NCBI GenBank assembly: GCA_028823415.1
Contig: JAPKBL010000023.1
Span: 1-57,366 of the forward strand
Direction: 5' to 3'
Length of the DNA: 57,366 nucleotides
Source: Mariniblastus sp.
GTDB lineage: Bacteria > Planctomycetota > Planctomycetia > Pirellulales > Pirellulaceae
The position numbers and the translations under genes are program-made. This document shows, piece by piece, positions 28,368 through 36,442 of this stretch. Numbering within the stretch: the stretch's first letter is position 1; each line of letters begins with the position of its first letter. The notes under the pieces are model-generated. The model was not told the origin of the DNA. It was given only the letters and a program-made list of their open reading frames with translations, and did not search any database.

Positions 28368-29414
28368 CTAACGACACTCAGCTTCGTCACAAAACTCCAT
28401 CGTTTTTGTGGGTGTCGACACTGCATCGGAGGATTCCAACGACTGGATCCACTGACAAATCCGCCAATCCAACCAATGCCGATCAGGGTCTTCTCCTCCT
28501 CGCCCAAAAAAACCAAGGTGACCTCCGTGCTGGGTTGCCATTATCTTGATCGCGTTTGACATCTGATGGTCATCATACATTTCAAAGGGAACCACTGGAT
28601 CGTCCATCGCCGTCATCAACACGGTTGGAATCTGGACGTCCATCAGGTTGGGCGCGGAACTCGCGTCACGATAATATTCAATTGCACTACGGTAGCCCCA
28701 GCAAGGAGCGGTAAATTGGTCGTCCCAATGAACCAGTCGCGCCGGAAAACGCGTCATGTTACTTTCAACTAAGTTATTGACTCGCTTTCGACGATCTCGC
28801 AGTTGATTTTGAAGTTGTTTCACAAAATAAGATTCATACAGTCGGTTGCCGTGCTGTCTCAAGTGCCAGGAACAATGAATCAAATCGATCGGTGGTGAGA
28901 TCACGAAAGCGGAATCAATCTGAGCATGGGGATTGACTCCCCAAATTCCAAGCGTCTTAAGCACAATGTTCCCACCTAATGAAAACCCAACCAAACTCAT
29001 TTTCGAGGTTGGGCTCATCTGATGGACGGCATCGATGACAGCATTTGCATCCCAGTAATTCCCACCATGCAGGTGCGATCTGGAAACCCCCGAACTGGCG
29101 CCCGCACCTCGCATATCAACACGAATGGTTCTGACGCCCAGTCGGTTCAATTTCGTCGCGACTCTCGATACACTTGGCGAACGATGCGACCCACAAAGGC
29201 CATGGATTAAAATCGCAATTCGATCCCCCAATGCCCAAACTTCCGGTTGATCATCGTGAACGACTAAGCGATCACCGTCGTGCAGATCGATGATTCGTCT
29301 GATCGCGTTGTCCGCGTGACTGTTCCCTTTGAATGTCGCACCCAAAACCGTTTGTAAATGTGCCGATTTGAGCAGGCGGTGCGGTCGGAAAGGAGGGAAT
29401 TCACTGGCAAGCAC
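28368..29414 (-). CDS. Alpha/beta-hydrolase, YheT-like
   Basis: 348 residues of the alpha/beta-hydrolase fold. The oxyanion region is AILIHGLCGSHRSPSVSR, and RTIRVDMRGAGASSG follows. The nucleophile serine is in SLVGFSLGGNI, the acid in MTAMDDPVVP and the histidine in ATQHGGHLGFFG. Together with the N-terminal FPPFRPHRLLKSAHLQTVLG this matches the YheT/ABHD1-3 esterase group. The start is GTG at 29414; the frame is open 17 codons further but has no better start. Substrate unknown; perhaps a lipid ester. Confidence 0.85.
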   Translation of the reverse strand: MLASEFPPFRPHRLLKSAHLQTVLGATFKGNSHADNAIRRIIDLHDGDRLVVHDDQPEVWALGDRIAILIHGLCGSHRSPSVSRVATKLNRLGVRTIRVDMRGAGASSGVSRSHLHGGNYWDANAVIDAVHQMSPTSKMSLVGFSLGGNIVLKTLGIWGVNPHAQIDSAFVISPPIDLIHCSWHLRQHGNRLYESYFVKQLQNQLRDRRKRVNNLVESNMTRFPARLVHWDDQFTAPCWGYRSAIEYYRDASSAPNLMDVQIPTVLMTAMDDPVVPFEMYDDHQMSNAIKIMATQHGGHLGFFGRGGEDPDRHWLDWRICQWIQSLESSDAVSTPTKTMEFCDEAECR

Positions 29415-29513
29415 GGCTACAAACTCTGGTTTCCAGGAGGGGAGATTTGCTGACGACTATAACGGATTGCACATAGAAAACGAATTGTTTTTATCGCGAA
29501 CGATTGCGTTTTC

Positions 29514-31439
29514 TTAGATTATCTCTTTTGCTTCGAGCAGCTCAATTACTTTAGCAATACAATCGGCTGGATTGAGCTGATCGGTATCCAAAACCAAGTC
29601 GGCGTCTTCGGGATCCTGGTAATTAACCATTGATTCACGAGGGGCATCTTCGCCTGCCGATTGCTCCAATTGATGTCGCTGTTGGCAAATTTCTTCCGGT
29701 GCCTTTAAATGCACAATCAGAAACCGCTCGTCGCCAACGACTCCCGCTGCCTTCTTCCGATCGTCGTTATTGGGCGAGACAAAAGAGAGAAGACAGATCA
29801 GACCCGCGTCGTTCATCAACGATGCGACTTCCGCAGCCCGGCGAACGTTTTCGCTGCGATCGTCTTTAGAAAAGTTCAAATCTCGACTTAAACCAATTCG
29901 CATATTTTGGCCGTCAACCACCATCGCACTTCGGCCCATATCGAATAGCTGACGCTCAACGCCAAACGCCGTAGTTGATTTTCCAGCTCCAGGCAATCCG
30001 GTAAACAATAGCGTCGTTGGTTTTTGTCCATATCTCGACGCTCGTTCGGCCGGAGTAACCGCGCTGATTTCTTCAACCAAAGATTGACTGACCGATGCCT
30101 TTTCCCAGCTGGCTCCTGTGTTTTCACTGGTACGTTGATCAATAATCATCCCGGCAGCAACCGTTACATTGGTAATCCGGTCGATCACAATAAACGCGCC
30201 AGTGTTTTTGTTGGTTCGATAACGATCAAAACAAATGGGTTGGTTTAAGACGACATTAACACGACCAATCTGGTTAAGCTCCAAGGTGGGCGCAGGACTG
30301 CTGTGCATCGTGTTGACGTCAATTTGATAACGAAGGGTTGAAAAATTACCTGTCACCATTTTGGTTGTATGCTTGAAAACGTATTGCTTGCCGGGAACCA
30401 TCGCCGCATCGGACATCCAAACCAGCATTGCATCAAACTTCTGTTCAAGCTTAGGTAAGTTCCCCGGCTTGACGATCATATCGCCCCGACTCGAGTCGAT
30501 TTCATCATCCAATGTCAGTGTCACAGACATCGGAGTTGCCGCTTCTTCAAGATTGCCATCGAAGGTGACGATCTCCTTGATGCGACTTGTTTTTCGCGAC
30601 GGCAACGACATTACTTTATCACCGACGCGAACAATCCCCGAAGCAATCGTTCCTGCGAAGCCGCGAAAATCAAGGTTTGGCCGGATTACCGATTGAACCG
30701 GGAAACGGAAATCTTTGAGATTGCGGTCGGAACCGATGTAAACCGTTTCCAAGAAATTCATTAAGGTCGATCCGTTGTACCACGGTGTATTTTCACTGCG
30801 GTCGACAACGTTATCACCATTGAGTGCAGAAATCGGTATGAAGTGCAAATCATTCGGGTCGAGGCGCTCGGCAAACTCTCGATAGTCATCGCAAATTTCC
30901 CGAAAGACCGTCTCGCTGAAATCAACAAGATCCATTTTATTGACCGCCACGAGGACGTGCTTAATGCCGAGCAATGACGCAATAAAGCTATGACGTTTAG
31001 TCTGCTCCATGACACCGTGTCCCGGACGTGCATCAATCAAAATAATCGCGAGATCCGCCGTAGAGGCACCCGTCGCCATATTGCGGGTGTACTGCACATG
31101 ACCCGGAGTATCGGCGATGATAAATTTTCGTTTCGCGGTCGAAAAATAACGGTAGGCAACGTCAATTGTGATGCCCTGTTCTTTTTCTTCTTTCAGACCG
31201 TCAGTTAACATCGCCGGATCAAAACCGCCTCCGGTAGTGCCGTGTACCGCCGAGTCTTTTTCTAATTTGGCGAGTGTGTCTTCGTAAATCATCTTCGAGT
31301 CGTAAAGCAATCGCCCAATCAGAGTGCTCTTGCCATCATCGACACTTCCACACGTCAAAAACCGAAGCAGTTCTTTTTTCTCGTGCTGATCGAGGTAGGC
31401 GTTAATATCGCTGGCAATTAAATCGTCTTGATGAGACAT
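29514..31439 (-). CDS. cysNC: Bifunctional sulfate adenylyltransferase subunit 1/adenylylsulfate kinase
   Basis: GTPase subunit of ATP sulfurylase fused to APS kinase, making APS and then PAPS. 641 residues. GTPase motifs: [16 protein letters not shown] (G1, about 29-44), [13 protein letters not shown] (G3) and [11 protein letters not shown] (G4). An EF-Tu-like beta-barrel region follows. The APS-kinase P-loop GLPGAGKST is at 481-489, then [15 protein letters not shown], where the family usually has DGDN. CysD is just upstream (82 bases) in the same direction. No reductive sulfate genes are nearby, so PAPS may serve sulfation of the surface glycan; that is inference. Confidence 0.95.
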   Translation of the reverse strand: MSHQDDLIASDINAYLDQHEKKELLRFLTCGSVDDGKSTLIGRLLYDSKMIYEDTLAKLEKDSAVHGTTGGGFDPAMLTDGLKEEKEQGITIDVAYRYFSTAKRKFIIADTPGHVQYTRNMATGASTADLAIILIDARPGHGVMEQTKRHSFIASLLGIKHVLVAVNKMDLVDFSETVFREICDDYREFAERLDPNDLHFIPISALNGDNVVDRSENTPWYNGSTLMNFLETVYIGSDRNLKDFRFPVQSVIRPNLDFRGFAGTIASGIVRVGDKVMSLPSRKTSRIKEIVTFDGNLEEAATPMSVTLTLDDEIDSSRGDMIVKPGNLPKLEQKFDAMLVWMSDAAMVPGKQYVFKHTTKMVTGNFSTLRYQIDVNTMHSSPAPTLELNQIGRVNVVLNQPICFDRYRTNKNTGAFIVIDRITNVTVAAGMIIDQRTSENTGASWEKASVSQSLVEEISAVTPAERASRYGQKPTTLLFTGLPGAGKSTTAFGVERQLFDMGRSAMVVDGQNMRIGLSRDLNFSKDDRSENVRRAAEVASLMNDAGLICLLSFVSPNNDDRKKAAGVVGDERFLIVHLKAPEEICQQRHQLEQSAGEDAPRESMVNYQDPEDADLVLDTDQLNPADCIAKVIELLEAKEII

Positions 31440-31520
31440 TGTTTTGAATGCAAAATTCTAGTGGTGGAAACGGAAACGCAACTTGGATAACTTCAACTCA
31501 TCTCGGGGCAAACCGTTGGA

Positions 31521-32429
31521 TTAAAAATAACCCTTTTCTTTCTTGTCTTGCATGGATCCTTCGTCATCGTTGTCGATCACGCGTCCGTTGCGTTCGGAGG
31601 TTGTCGCCAGCAACATTTCTTGAATGATTTCAGGGAGCGTCGTAGCAGGGGCCTCGATAGCTCCGGTCAGCGGATAACAGCCGAGCGTTCGGAAGCGGAT
31701 TGTCTTTTCGACGGGAACCTCGCCGGGCAATAAATTGAGCCGATCATCATCGACCATGATCAAAATTCCATCTCGCTCAATGGTCGGTCGCTTGGCCGCA
31801 AAATAAAGAGGAACAATGGGAATTTTCTCTAAGTGAATGTATTGCCAAACATCTAATTCAGTCCAATTAGAAATGGGAAACACGCGGATACTCTCTCCCT
31901 TGTTCACTTTGGCATTGTAGAGATTCCAAAGCTCCGGCCGTTGATTCTTGGGGTCCCACTGATGGGACGCGCTACGGAAAGAATAAACCCGTTCTTTAGC
32001 TCGAGATTTTTCTTCGTCTCGTCGAGCACCGCCAAAGGCAGCGTCAAACTTGTACTTGTTGAGGGCCTGAATTAACCCATCTGTTTTCATTACCTCCGTA
32101 TGCTTTCCACTGGAAACCATTGGGTCGAGGTTAAGCGCCCGGCCCTCTTCATTGATATGCGTGATGACATCAAGTCCGAGTTCTTTGATTGCATAGTCTT
32201 CCTTGAACTTATACATATCTTTGAACTTCCAACCCGTGTCGACATGCATCAACTGAAAGGGAGGCTTGGCGGGATAAAACGCCTTGAGCGCAAGATGGAC
32301 CATGACCGACGAGTCTTTTCCAACCGAGTACAGCATGACTGGATTATCAAACTCGGCAGCAACTTCACGGATGATATGGATGCTTTCAGCTTCCAGTTGC
32401 TTCAGATGCGTTAATTGATAGGAGGACAA
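31521..32429 (-). CDS. cysD: Sulfate adenylyltransferase subunit 2
   Basis: Catalytic PP-loop subunit of ATP sulfurylase, paired with the CysN part of the downstream gene. The 302 residues match the family length. The PP-loop SVGKDSS is at 35-41, then [38 protein letters not shown] and [24 protein letters not shown], all conserved in CysD. The start must be TTG at 32429: an in-frame stop lies six codons upstream and the next Met is in the PP-loop region. The C-terminus ends with QDKKEKGYF, also typical. Confidence 0.95.
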   Translation of the reverse strand: MSSYQLTHLKQLEAESIHIIREVAAEFDNPVMLYSVGKDSSVMVHLALKAFYPAKPPFQLMHVDTGWKFKDMYKFKEDYAIKELGLDVITHINEEGRALNLDPMVSSGKHTEVMKTDGLIQALNKYKFDAAFGGARRDEEKSRAKERVYSFRSASHQWDPKNQRPELWNLYNAKVNKGESIRVFPISNWTELDVWQYIHLEKIPIVPLYFAAKRPTIERDGILIMVDDDRLNLLPGEVPVEKTIRFRTLGCYPLTGAIEAPATTLPEIIQEMLLATTSERNGRVIDNDDEGSMQDKKEKGYF

Positions 32430-32706
32430 TGGAAACTCACTCTAATTCTTTAAACGGCGGAAAACGGACGATTCCATAATAGTTGGGGTTCTCAGAGGCC
32501 ACAATGCAGATATAAATCGGCTAATTCCGCCCCAAATTGGCATTGTTGGGGGCGTTGAGCGTTATTAACGGCACCGCTCGAACCGGCTTAACTCAATAGA
32601 CAATCCAAACGGAGTTCATTCCCTCTCCAGCAGTCAAAAACGAGGGCTTATTTCTAAAAAAACCAGCTCGGAAAGGGTCTCAGACTTATCTCTCGATTCA
32701 CATTTG

Positions 32707-32725
32707 GCCCATGACAGCCATGGGC
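32707..32725 (-). repeat. Perfect hairpin GCCCATG/CATGGGC
   Basis: Seven-base perfect stem, 32707-32713 with 32719-32725, around ACAGC. With the next hairpin it forms a two-stem element downstream of tal. Confidence 0.55.
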
Positions 32726-32732
32726 TTCGCAG

Positions 32733-32777
32733 GGCTCCCTTGGTTAATTAGCCGTCCGCTAATCGCCAGAGGGAGCC
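32733..32777 (-). terminator. Large hairpin downstream of tal
   Basis: Two 20-base arms (32733-32752 and 32758-32777) around CGTCC. Outer GGCTCCCT pairs fully with AGGGAGCC and inner ATTAGC with GCTAAT; a few mismatches lie between. It lies about 70 bases after the tal stop on the - strand. It could terminate tal transcription, but lacks a U-run there, so a REP-like repeat is an equal alternative. Confidence 0.45.
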
Positions 32778-32794
32778 ACCTTTTCACTCCAATT

Positions 32795-32850
32795 AAATTC
32801 CGTTTAGAAAATTCCGTTTAGAAAATTCCGTTTAGAAAATTCCATTTAGG
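32795..32850. repeat. Four tandem 14-base repeats at the end of tal
   Basis: Unit AAATTCCGTTTAGA occurs at 32795-32808, 32809-32822 and 32823-32836, then a diverged fourth (AAATTCCATTTAGG) at 32837-32850. The fourth unit contains the tal stop codon (32846-32848). Likely slipped-strand expansion. Confidence 0.9.
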
Positions 32851-33901
32851 AAATACTGATAGCTGCTCGTTTTTCTCCAATGAGGGCGATTAGTTCCTGC
32901 TGGGGTTTTGCAAATTTGGAAATGCCTTCCCGCATTAAGACCTGCTCCAGCTGAGCGAAATCGACATTCGTTTCAATATCTTTTTGAACCGACTCTGATA
33001 CCGGCAGATCGATCTGCCGAAGAAACTCTACATCACTCTCGGCGATCGCGTCGTTGGTGGAGGGCGGGTTGGTCTGGATATCACTCCCCGCTAACGCAGC
33101 AACGTATTTCCATTTTGGATCTTCTGGCTTCTTCGTTCCTGTGCTGGCAAAAATCATCTCCTGTTGGAGAGGGCACGTTTTTTCAGACCAAAATTTCTGA
33201 TTGGATTCCCAGATACTCTTCGCATTCGCAATGCCTACCTGTCCCTGCGTCTCCTCTTGCAAGACAGGCAGTTGCTGTTCGGTATACACATCGATTCGAG
33301 AAACAAAAATACTATAGACGCTTTTAAAATGACTCAACGATTCACGCCGCTGCGCGCCGCGCCAACAAGCGTCGCGGGCCGCCTCGTATTGTCGAGCGGT
33401 AAATATCAAAGTGACATTCAAGCTTGCTCCCATCGCCACTAATTCTTCTAGCGCATCAATGCCCGCTGGCGTTGCGGGAACCTTAATCATCCGATTGGTA
33501 TGACCCTCGGACCACTTTTTTCCCAATTCGATGTAACGGGCAACGCGGTCGTCATGCGGTAAATCGAGTTCGGGGTCTTCGATTAACGGATCCAATTCGA
33601 AACTGACGTAGCCATCATTACCCTGAGTTTCGGTCCAAACATTCTCAAAGACCGACTGAGCGTCCTTCACCATTTGGTCGGTGATTTGCCAAGCTACCTC
33701 GCTGTCGTCAGCGCCCGACTTCACGACGTCATTGATCTCCGAATCGAATCGACCTGTTTTAATCAAATTAGAAACGATAATTGGATTGGAGGTGGCTCCT
33801 GTCGCGCCGAGCTCTCGATTGGTTCGAACCAATTCCGGATCGATACTGTCTAACCAGAGTTTTGTTCCAGAATTGATCAGCGATGTTAACGAATGCGACA
33901 T
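32846..33901 (-). CDS. tal: Transaldolase
   Basis: Moves a dihydroxyacetone unit between sugar phosphates in the non-oxidative pentose phosphate pathway, through a Schiff base on lysine. 351 residues. Motifs: LWLDSIDPELVR at the N-terminus, GATSNPIIVSNLI at about 35-47 (the family TSNP motif), the catalytic Lys140 in NRMIKVPATPAG, and VTLIFTARQYEAA followed by VYSIFVSRID. ATG 33901 is preceded by CAGGGA at a good ribosome-binding distance. It is transcribed alone. Longer than E. coli TalB-type by about 30 residues, as in the TalAB/cyanobacterial-like group. Confidence 0.92.
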   Translation of the reverse strand: MSHSLTSLINSGTKLWLDSIDPELVRTNRELGATGATSNPIIVSNLIKTGRFDSEINDVVKSGADDSEVAWQITDQMVKDAQSVFENVWTETQGNDGYVSFELDPLIEDPELDLPHDDRVARYIELGKKWSEGHTNRMIKVPATPAGIDALEELVAMGASLNVTLIFTARQYEAARDACWRGAQRRESLSHFKSVYSIFVSRIDVYTEQQLPVLQEETQGQVGIANAKSIWESNQKFWSEKTCPLQQEMIFASTGTKKPEDPKWKYVAALAGSDIQTNPPSTNDAIAESDVEFLRQIDLPVSESVQKDIETNVDFAQLEQVLMREGISKFAKPQQELIALIGEKRAAISIS

Positions 33902-34174
33902 GATTTATCCCTGTGTTAGTTTGACTTCATCGTCCAAGTCGAAACCTCTTTTTAAAGAAAGCCGCCCTGAATCGCTATATGGGGCAACCTTCGGGACCAA
34001 ACCAATGTTCAGCTCTGCGATTTGCAATTAGAAAATATGCAAGATAATGAGGCTTCCGCCAAAAATAGAATCGTCTCGCGCGAAATCCCCGCTGGCCGCA
34101 TCCACGATATGAAATATTTAATTCCGAGTCTTCGGCTATTTCAGGCGCGATTTGATTGCGCGACGAACGGCTAC

Positions 34175-35110
34175 TTACAAAAAATTCGCCAACTCGGTTG
34201 CGATAGGATTTAACAATTCCTCGCCTCGATGCGTCTGCTCGACGTCCGTCGAAATTTTGCTTTCCGTGGTCTTCAATTCCATCTTCGGTCCGGTGACCAG
34301 AAAACTGGCGATCGCCATGTGAGCGTCTTCTTGAAGTGGAAGATCGTGCAAAAAGGCTCGGTCAATATCCCACGCTCTCATCGCTAGAAATTCCGCCGTT
34401 TTTCGAAAAACCTCTCTCGCTGAGCGACTTGATGATGCGACCGTTACTCTCGATGACTCGCTCTCGTTCACCGCTACCCATCGAATTGCAGTTTTGTTCG
34501 TCCGCTGCGAATCAAGGCAGACAAGAAATTGATCGGCAACATCACTTGGAGAACTCAAAATTCTGTTTCCAGGATGGTACTGGGAAACAAATTTTCGCAC
34601 CTGGTCTATTGGCAATCCTACCTTGGCTACCACCGATTCGATCGTGGATTCCAGTTCGACCCGATCGACCGGAGCAATCGACTCTGATTTTCCGACTGGC
34701 TTAAATTCAAACAAGTCGATAATAAAATCGTGGTCCGTTGAGGTGAAAATCTTGGCACCGATTAATTCCGACTCCGCTGGAATTCTCCTGAGTAAATTAG
34801 CGAGCAAGCCTGGGTGGTTTTTACGGGCGACCACCGCAACCTGCTGACCATCATCACTTCGCAACATGATTTCTTCAGAAAGGTTGCATACGCCCATTGC
34901 AAGCAGTGCTTTTAATTGGCGAAGTTGATCATCTCGCGAGAGCATTTTGAAATAATCTTCGGGAAGGCCACGCACAATCCTGGCAATGACATCGTCGAGT
35001 TCAAAGTCGATATCGGCTCGCAGTTCCTCAATAATCTCATGCGCTCGCTGTTCAATTTCGGCTGACATGTTTGTTATTGTTGGCTCCGAATTTTGTGAAT
35101 CGAGAACCAT
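34175..35110 (-). CDS. ACT-like protein resembling the N-terminus of large glutamate dehydrogenases
   Basis: 311 residues, no firm function. Residues about 18-75 are helical (EIEQRAHEIIEELRADIDFELDDVIARIV). Residues 90-125 read VVARKNHPGLLANLLRRIPAESELIGAKIFTSTDHDFIIDLFEF, the pattern of an ACT regulatory domain. This layout reminds me of the N-terminal regulatory part of large NAD-glutamate dehydrogenases, but the catalytic dehydrogenase domain is absent and no continuation is seen downstream (the region to tal holds no such frame). It could be a stand-alone ACT regulator or a truncated relic. ATG 35110 is used; ATG 35068 is an alternative. Monocistronic, divergent from csrA-like. Confidence 0.5.
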   Translation of the reverse strand: MVLDSQNSEPTITNMSAEIEQRAHEIIEELRADIDFELDDVIARIVRGLPEDYFKMLSRDDQLRQLKALLAMGVCNLSEEIMLRSDDGQQVAVVARKNHPGLLANLLRRIPAESELIGAKIFTSTDHDFIIDLFEFKPVGKSESIAPVDRVELESTIESVVAKVGLPIDQVRKFVSQYHPGNRILSSPSDVADQFLVCLDSQRTNKTAIRWVAVNESESSRVTVASSSRSAREVFRKTAEFLAMRAWDIDRAFLHDLPLQEDAHMAIASFLVTGPKMELKTTESKISTDVEQTHRGEELLNPIATELANFL

Positions 35111-35338
35111 TATTGTGCCTGATTCTCACAAAACTAAAAGCGGGCGATCTTTAAAAATTTGCGACACCCATTCCTGCCGTTGACTTCAGAGAGCCTAAAA
35201 ATAGGTCGCTCTATTCTCCTCTGACGAGAATATCGCATCGACGGCCTCCAAGTCCGACGCTTTCTGACGCAACAAAACCTCGAAAAACAACTGCTATTTG
35301 AAAAACATTGACTAATTGGGCCCCGCGAACCGTTGGGC

Positions 35339-35367
35339 TTTACACTAATGGTGTGCTTTTGTATACT
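35339..35367 (+). promoter_or_regulatory. Sigma70-type promoter of the CsrA-like gene
   Basis: -35 TTTACA (35339-35344) and -10 TATACT (35362-35367) with the ideal 17-base spacer. Each box is one change from consensus. It would give a leader of about 135 bases before ATG 35509. Confidence 0.7.
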
Positions 35368-35419
35368 ATATGTGATAAATCCTCCCGGTAAGCCGCACCT
35401 GCCCGCCTCCACGCCGATA

Positions 35420-35443
35420 GTGCCAGAAAGGATTTCGCGGCAC
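35420..35443 (+). promoter_or_regulatory. Leader hairpin with GGA in the apical loop
   Basis: GTGCC (35420-35424) pairs with GGCAC (35439-35443). Inside, GAAA and TTTC can pair and leave GGA exposed as the loop (GAAAGGATTTC). CsrA binds A(N)GGA presented in such loops, so this is a candidate autoregulatory site. Confidence 0.45.
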
Positions 35444-35459
35444 AGATTCATCGGCAAGA

Positions 35460-35502
35460 TGTCGGATTATTGATTACCGACAATCAAACCTTAAAAAAGG
35501 AG
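35460..35502 (+). promoter_or_regulatory. Stem-loop plus AAGGAG ribosome-binding site
   Basis: TGTCGG (35460-35465) pairs with CCGACA (35477-35482). AAGGAG (35497-35502) lies six bases before ATG 35509 and decides the start. The Shine-Dalgarno contains a GGA, as in CsrA-repressed mRNAs. Confidence 0.55.
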
Positions 35503-35508
35503 TCTGAT

Positions 35509-36354
35509 ATGTTAATCCTGTCCCGTCGCGAAGCTGAAAAAGTTCTTTTTCCCGGTCTCGGAATTTCCGTCGAGATCACTCGAGTTCAGGGGCGATCCGT
35601 TCGACTTGGAATTCAGGCACCTGATGAAATTCGGATCATTCGCGGCGAACTTAAAGAGACGGCAGATTTAAAAGTGCGGAAGCGAAGAAAAACGGAATCC
35701 AAATTCTCGGCTACGTCACCACCCGCGATTCAAAAGTGCCTTGATGCTGCCAATCTCGCCATTCACCTCGCACAAAACCAGCTTCGCCAGAATTTGAATG
35801 AAAACGCAGAAGACGCACTCAATGATGCGCTCGAGTGTCTCGAAACCCTTCAAAACGTTGCCGGCACAACCGAGGAAACCAATCTAACTTCAACGTCGGT
35901 GAGTGAAGCACAATCGAATTATTTAGTGAAGCGCAAAAAGGTGGCTCTTATCGTAAATGACATTGATCATTCACCTGAACATTTAATCAGCCAGCTCTCA
36001 CTCCTCGGATATCAAACCACGCAATTCAACCACGGTGAGTCACTTATTAAATTCCTACAATCACGCGAGCAACCCAATTTAATTTTGTTGCTTTCTTGTG
36101 CCAAACGAAAAGAACCCACTATCGCCAAACAGACCGATCGGCAGACCTTGGAAGCCGGTACAAAAAGCTCAGATTCTAAAGCTCTTTTTGAGCGGGCAGC
36201 ACCAGGTCAAGAGACTAGGCACTCAAGTCTGAGGATGTTCGGGGTCGGCAGCCTACAGCGATCGAGCCGTACCTACGTTGCACAAGATATCGAAGTCACC
36301 AGTTGGTTCGCCGAGACAGCTGACGAAACAGCAGCAGCAAGTTGTTTTTCTTGA
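35509..36354 (+). CDS. CsrA-domain protein with long receiver-like C-terminal extension
   Basis: 281 residues. Residues 1-50 form a complete CsrA domain: MLILSRREAEKV, then GISVEITRVQGRSVRLGIQAP and IRIIRGEL, including Leu4 and the RNA-contacting Arg equivalent of Arg44. Normal CsrA is 60-75 residues. Residues 70-125 look helical (LDAANLAIHLAQNQLRQNLNE). Residues 144-195 (KVALIVNDIDHSPEHLISQL, then LLGYQTTQFNHGESLIKFL and PNLILLL) look like the first half of a response-regulator receiver, but the phospho-acceptor Asp position after LILL is not acidic. The rest is low-complexity and polar. The start is fixed by AAGGAG; an in-frame TTG at 35470 lies in the leader. It probably binds mRNA; the extension's role is unknown. 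Confidence 0.8.
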   Translation: MLILSRREAEKVLFPGLGISVEITRVQGRSVRLGIQAPDEIRIIRGELKETADLKVRKRRKTESKFSATSPPAIQKCLDAANLAIHLAQNQLRQNLNENAEDALNDALECLETLQNVAGTTEETNLTSTSVSEAQSNYLVKRKKVALIVNDIDHSPEHLISQLSLLGYQTTQFNHGESLIKFLQSREQPNLILLLSCAKRKEPTIAKQTDRQTLEAGTKSSDSKALFERAAPGQETRHSSLRMFGVGSLQRSSRTYVAQDIEVTSWFAETADETAAASCFS

Positions 36355-36442
36355 CGAATCGCTTGAGATTTGACAGCCAGAAAGGGCTTCGCCAAATCGT
36401 CTTAACCGGCAATCGGTTTCGCTTGGCATACAAACGACTTCG

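Larger units (their letters stand above)
32430..32845. other. Intergenic region between tal and cysD, with structured repeats
   Basis: 416 bases without a gene. The tal-proximal 150 bases hold two hairpins and a tandem repeat, listed separately. The remaining part (32430-32700) shows nothing I recognise and should contain the cysD promoter. Confidence 0.6.
35111..35508 (+). other. Divergent promoter region and structured leader of the CsrA-like gene
   Basis: No gene in 398 bases. It separates the ACT-like gene (-) from the CsrA-like gene (+). It holds a strong sigma70-like promoter, a GGA-loop hairpin, a second stem-loop and an excellent Shine-Dalgarno, listed separately. Confidence 0.7.

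Noticed and set aside
34022..34213. 63-residue frame between tal and the ACT-like gene (+)
   Set aside because: TTG start without ribosome-binding site; its end is antisense to the ACT-like gene.
35134..35457. 107-residue - strand frame in the csrA leader
   Set aside because: Cys/Arg-rich shadow that covers the promoter and leader hairpins; no family features.
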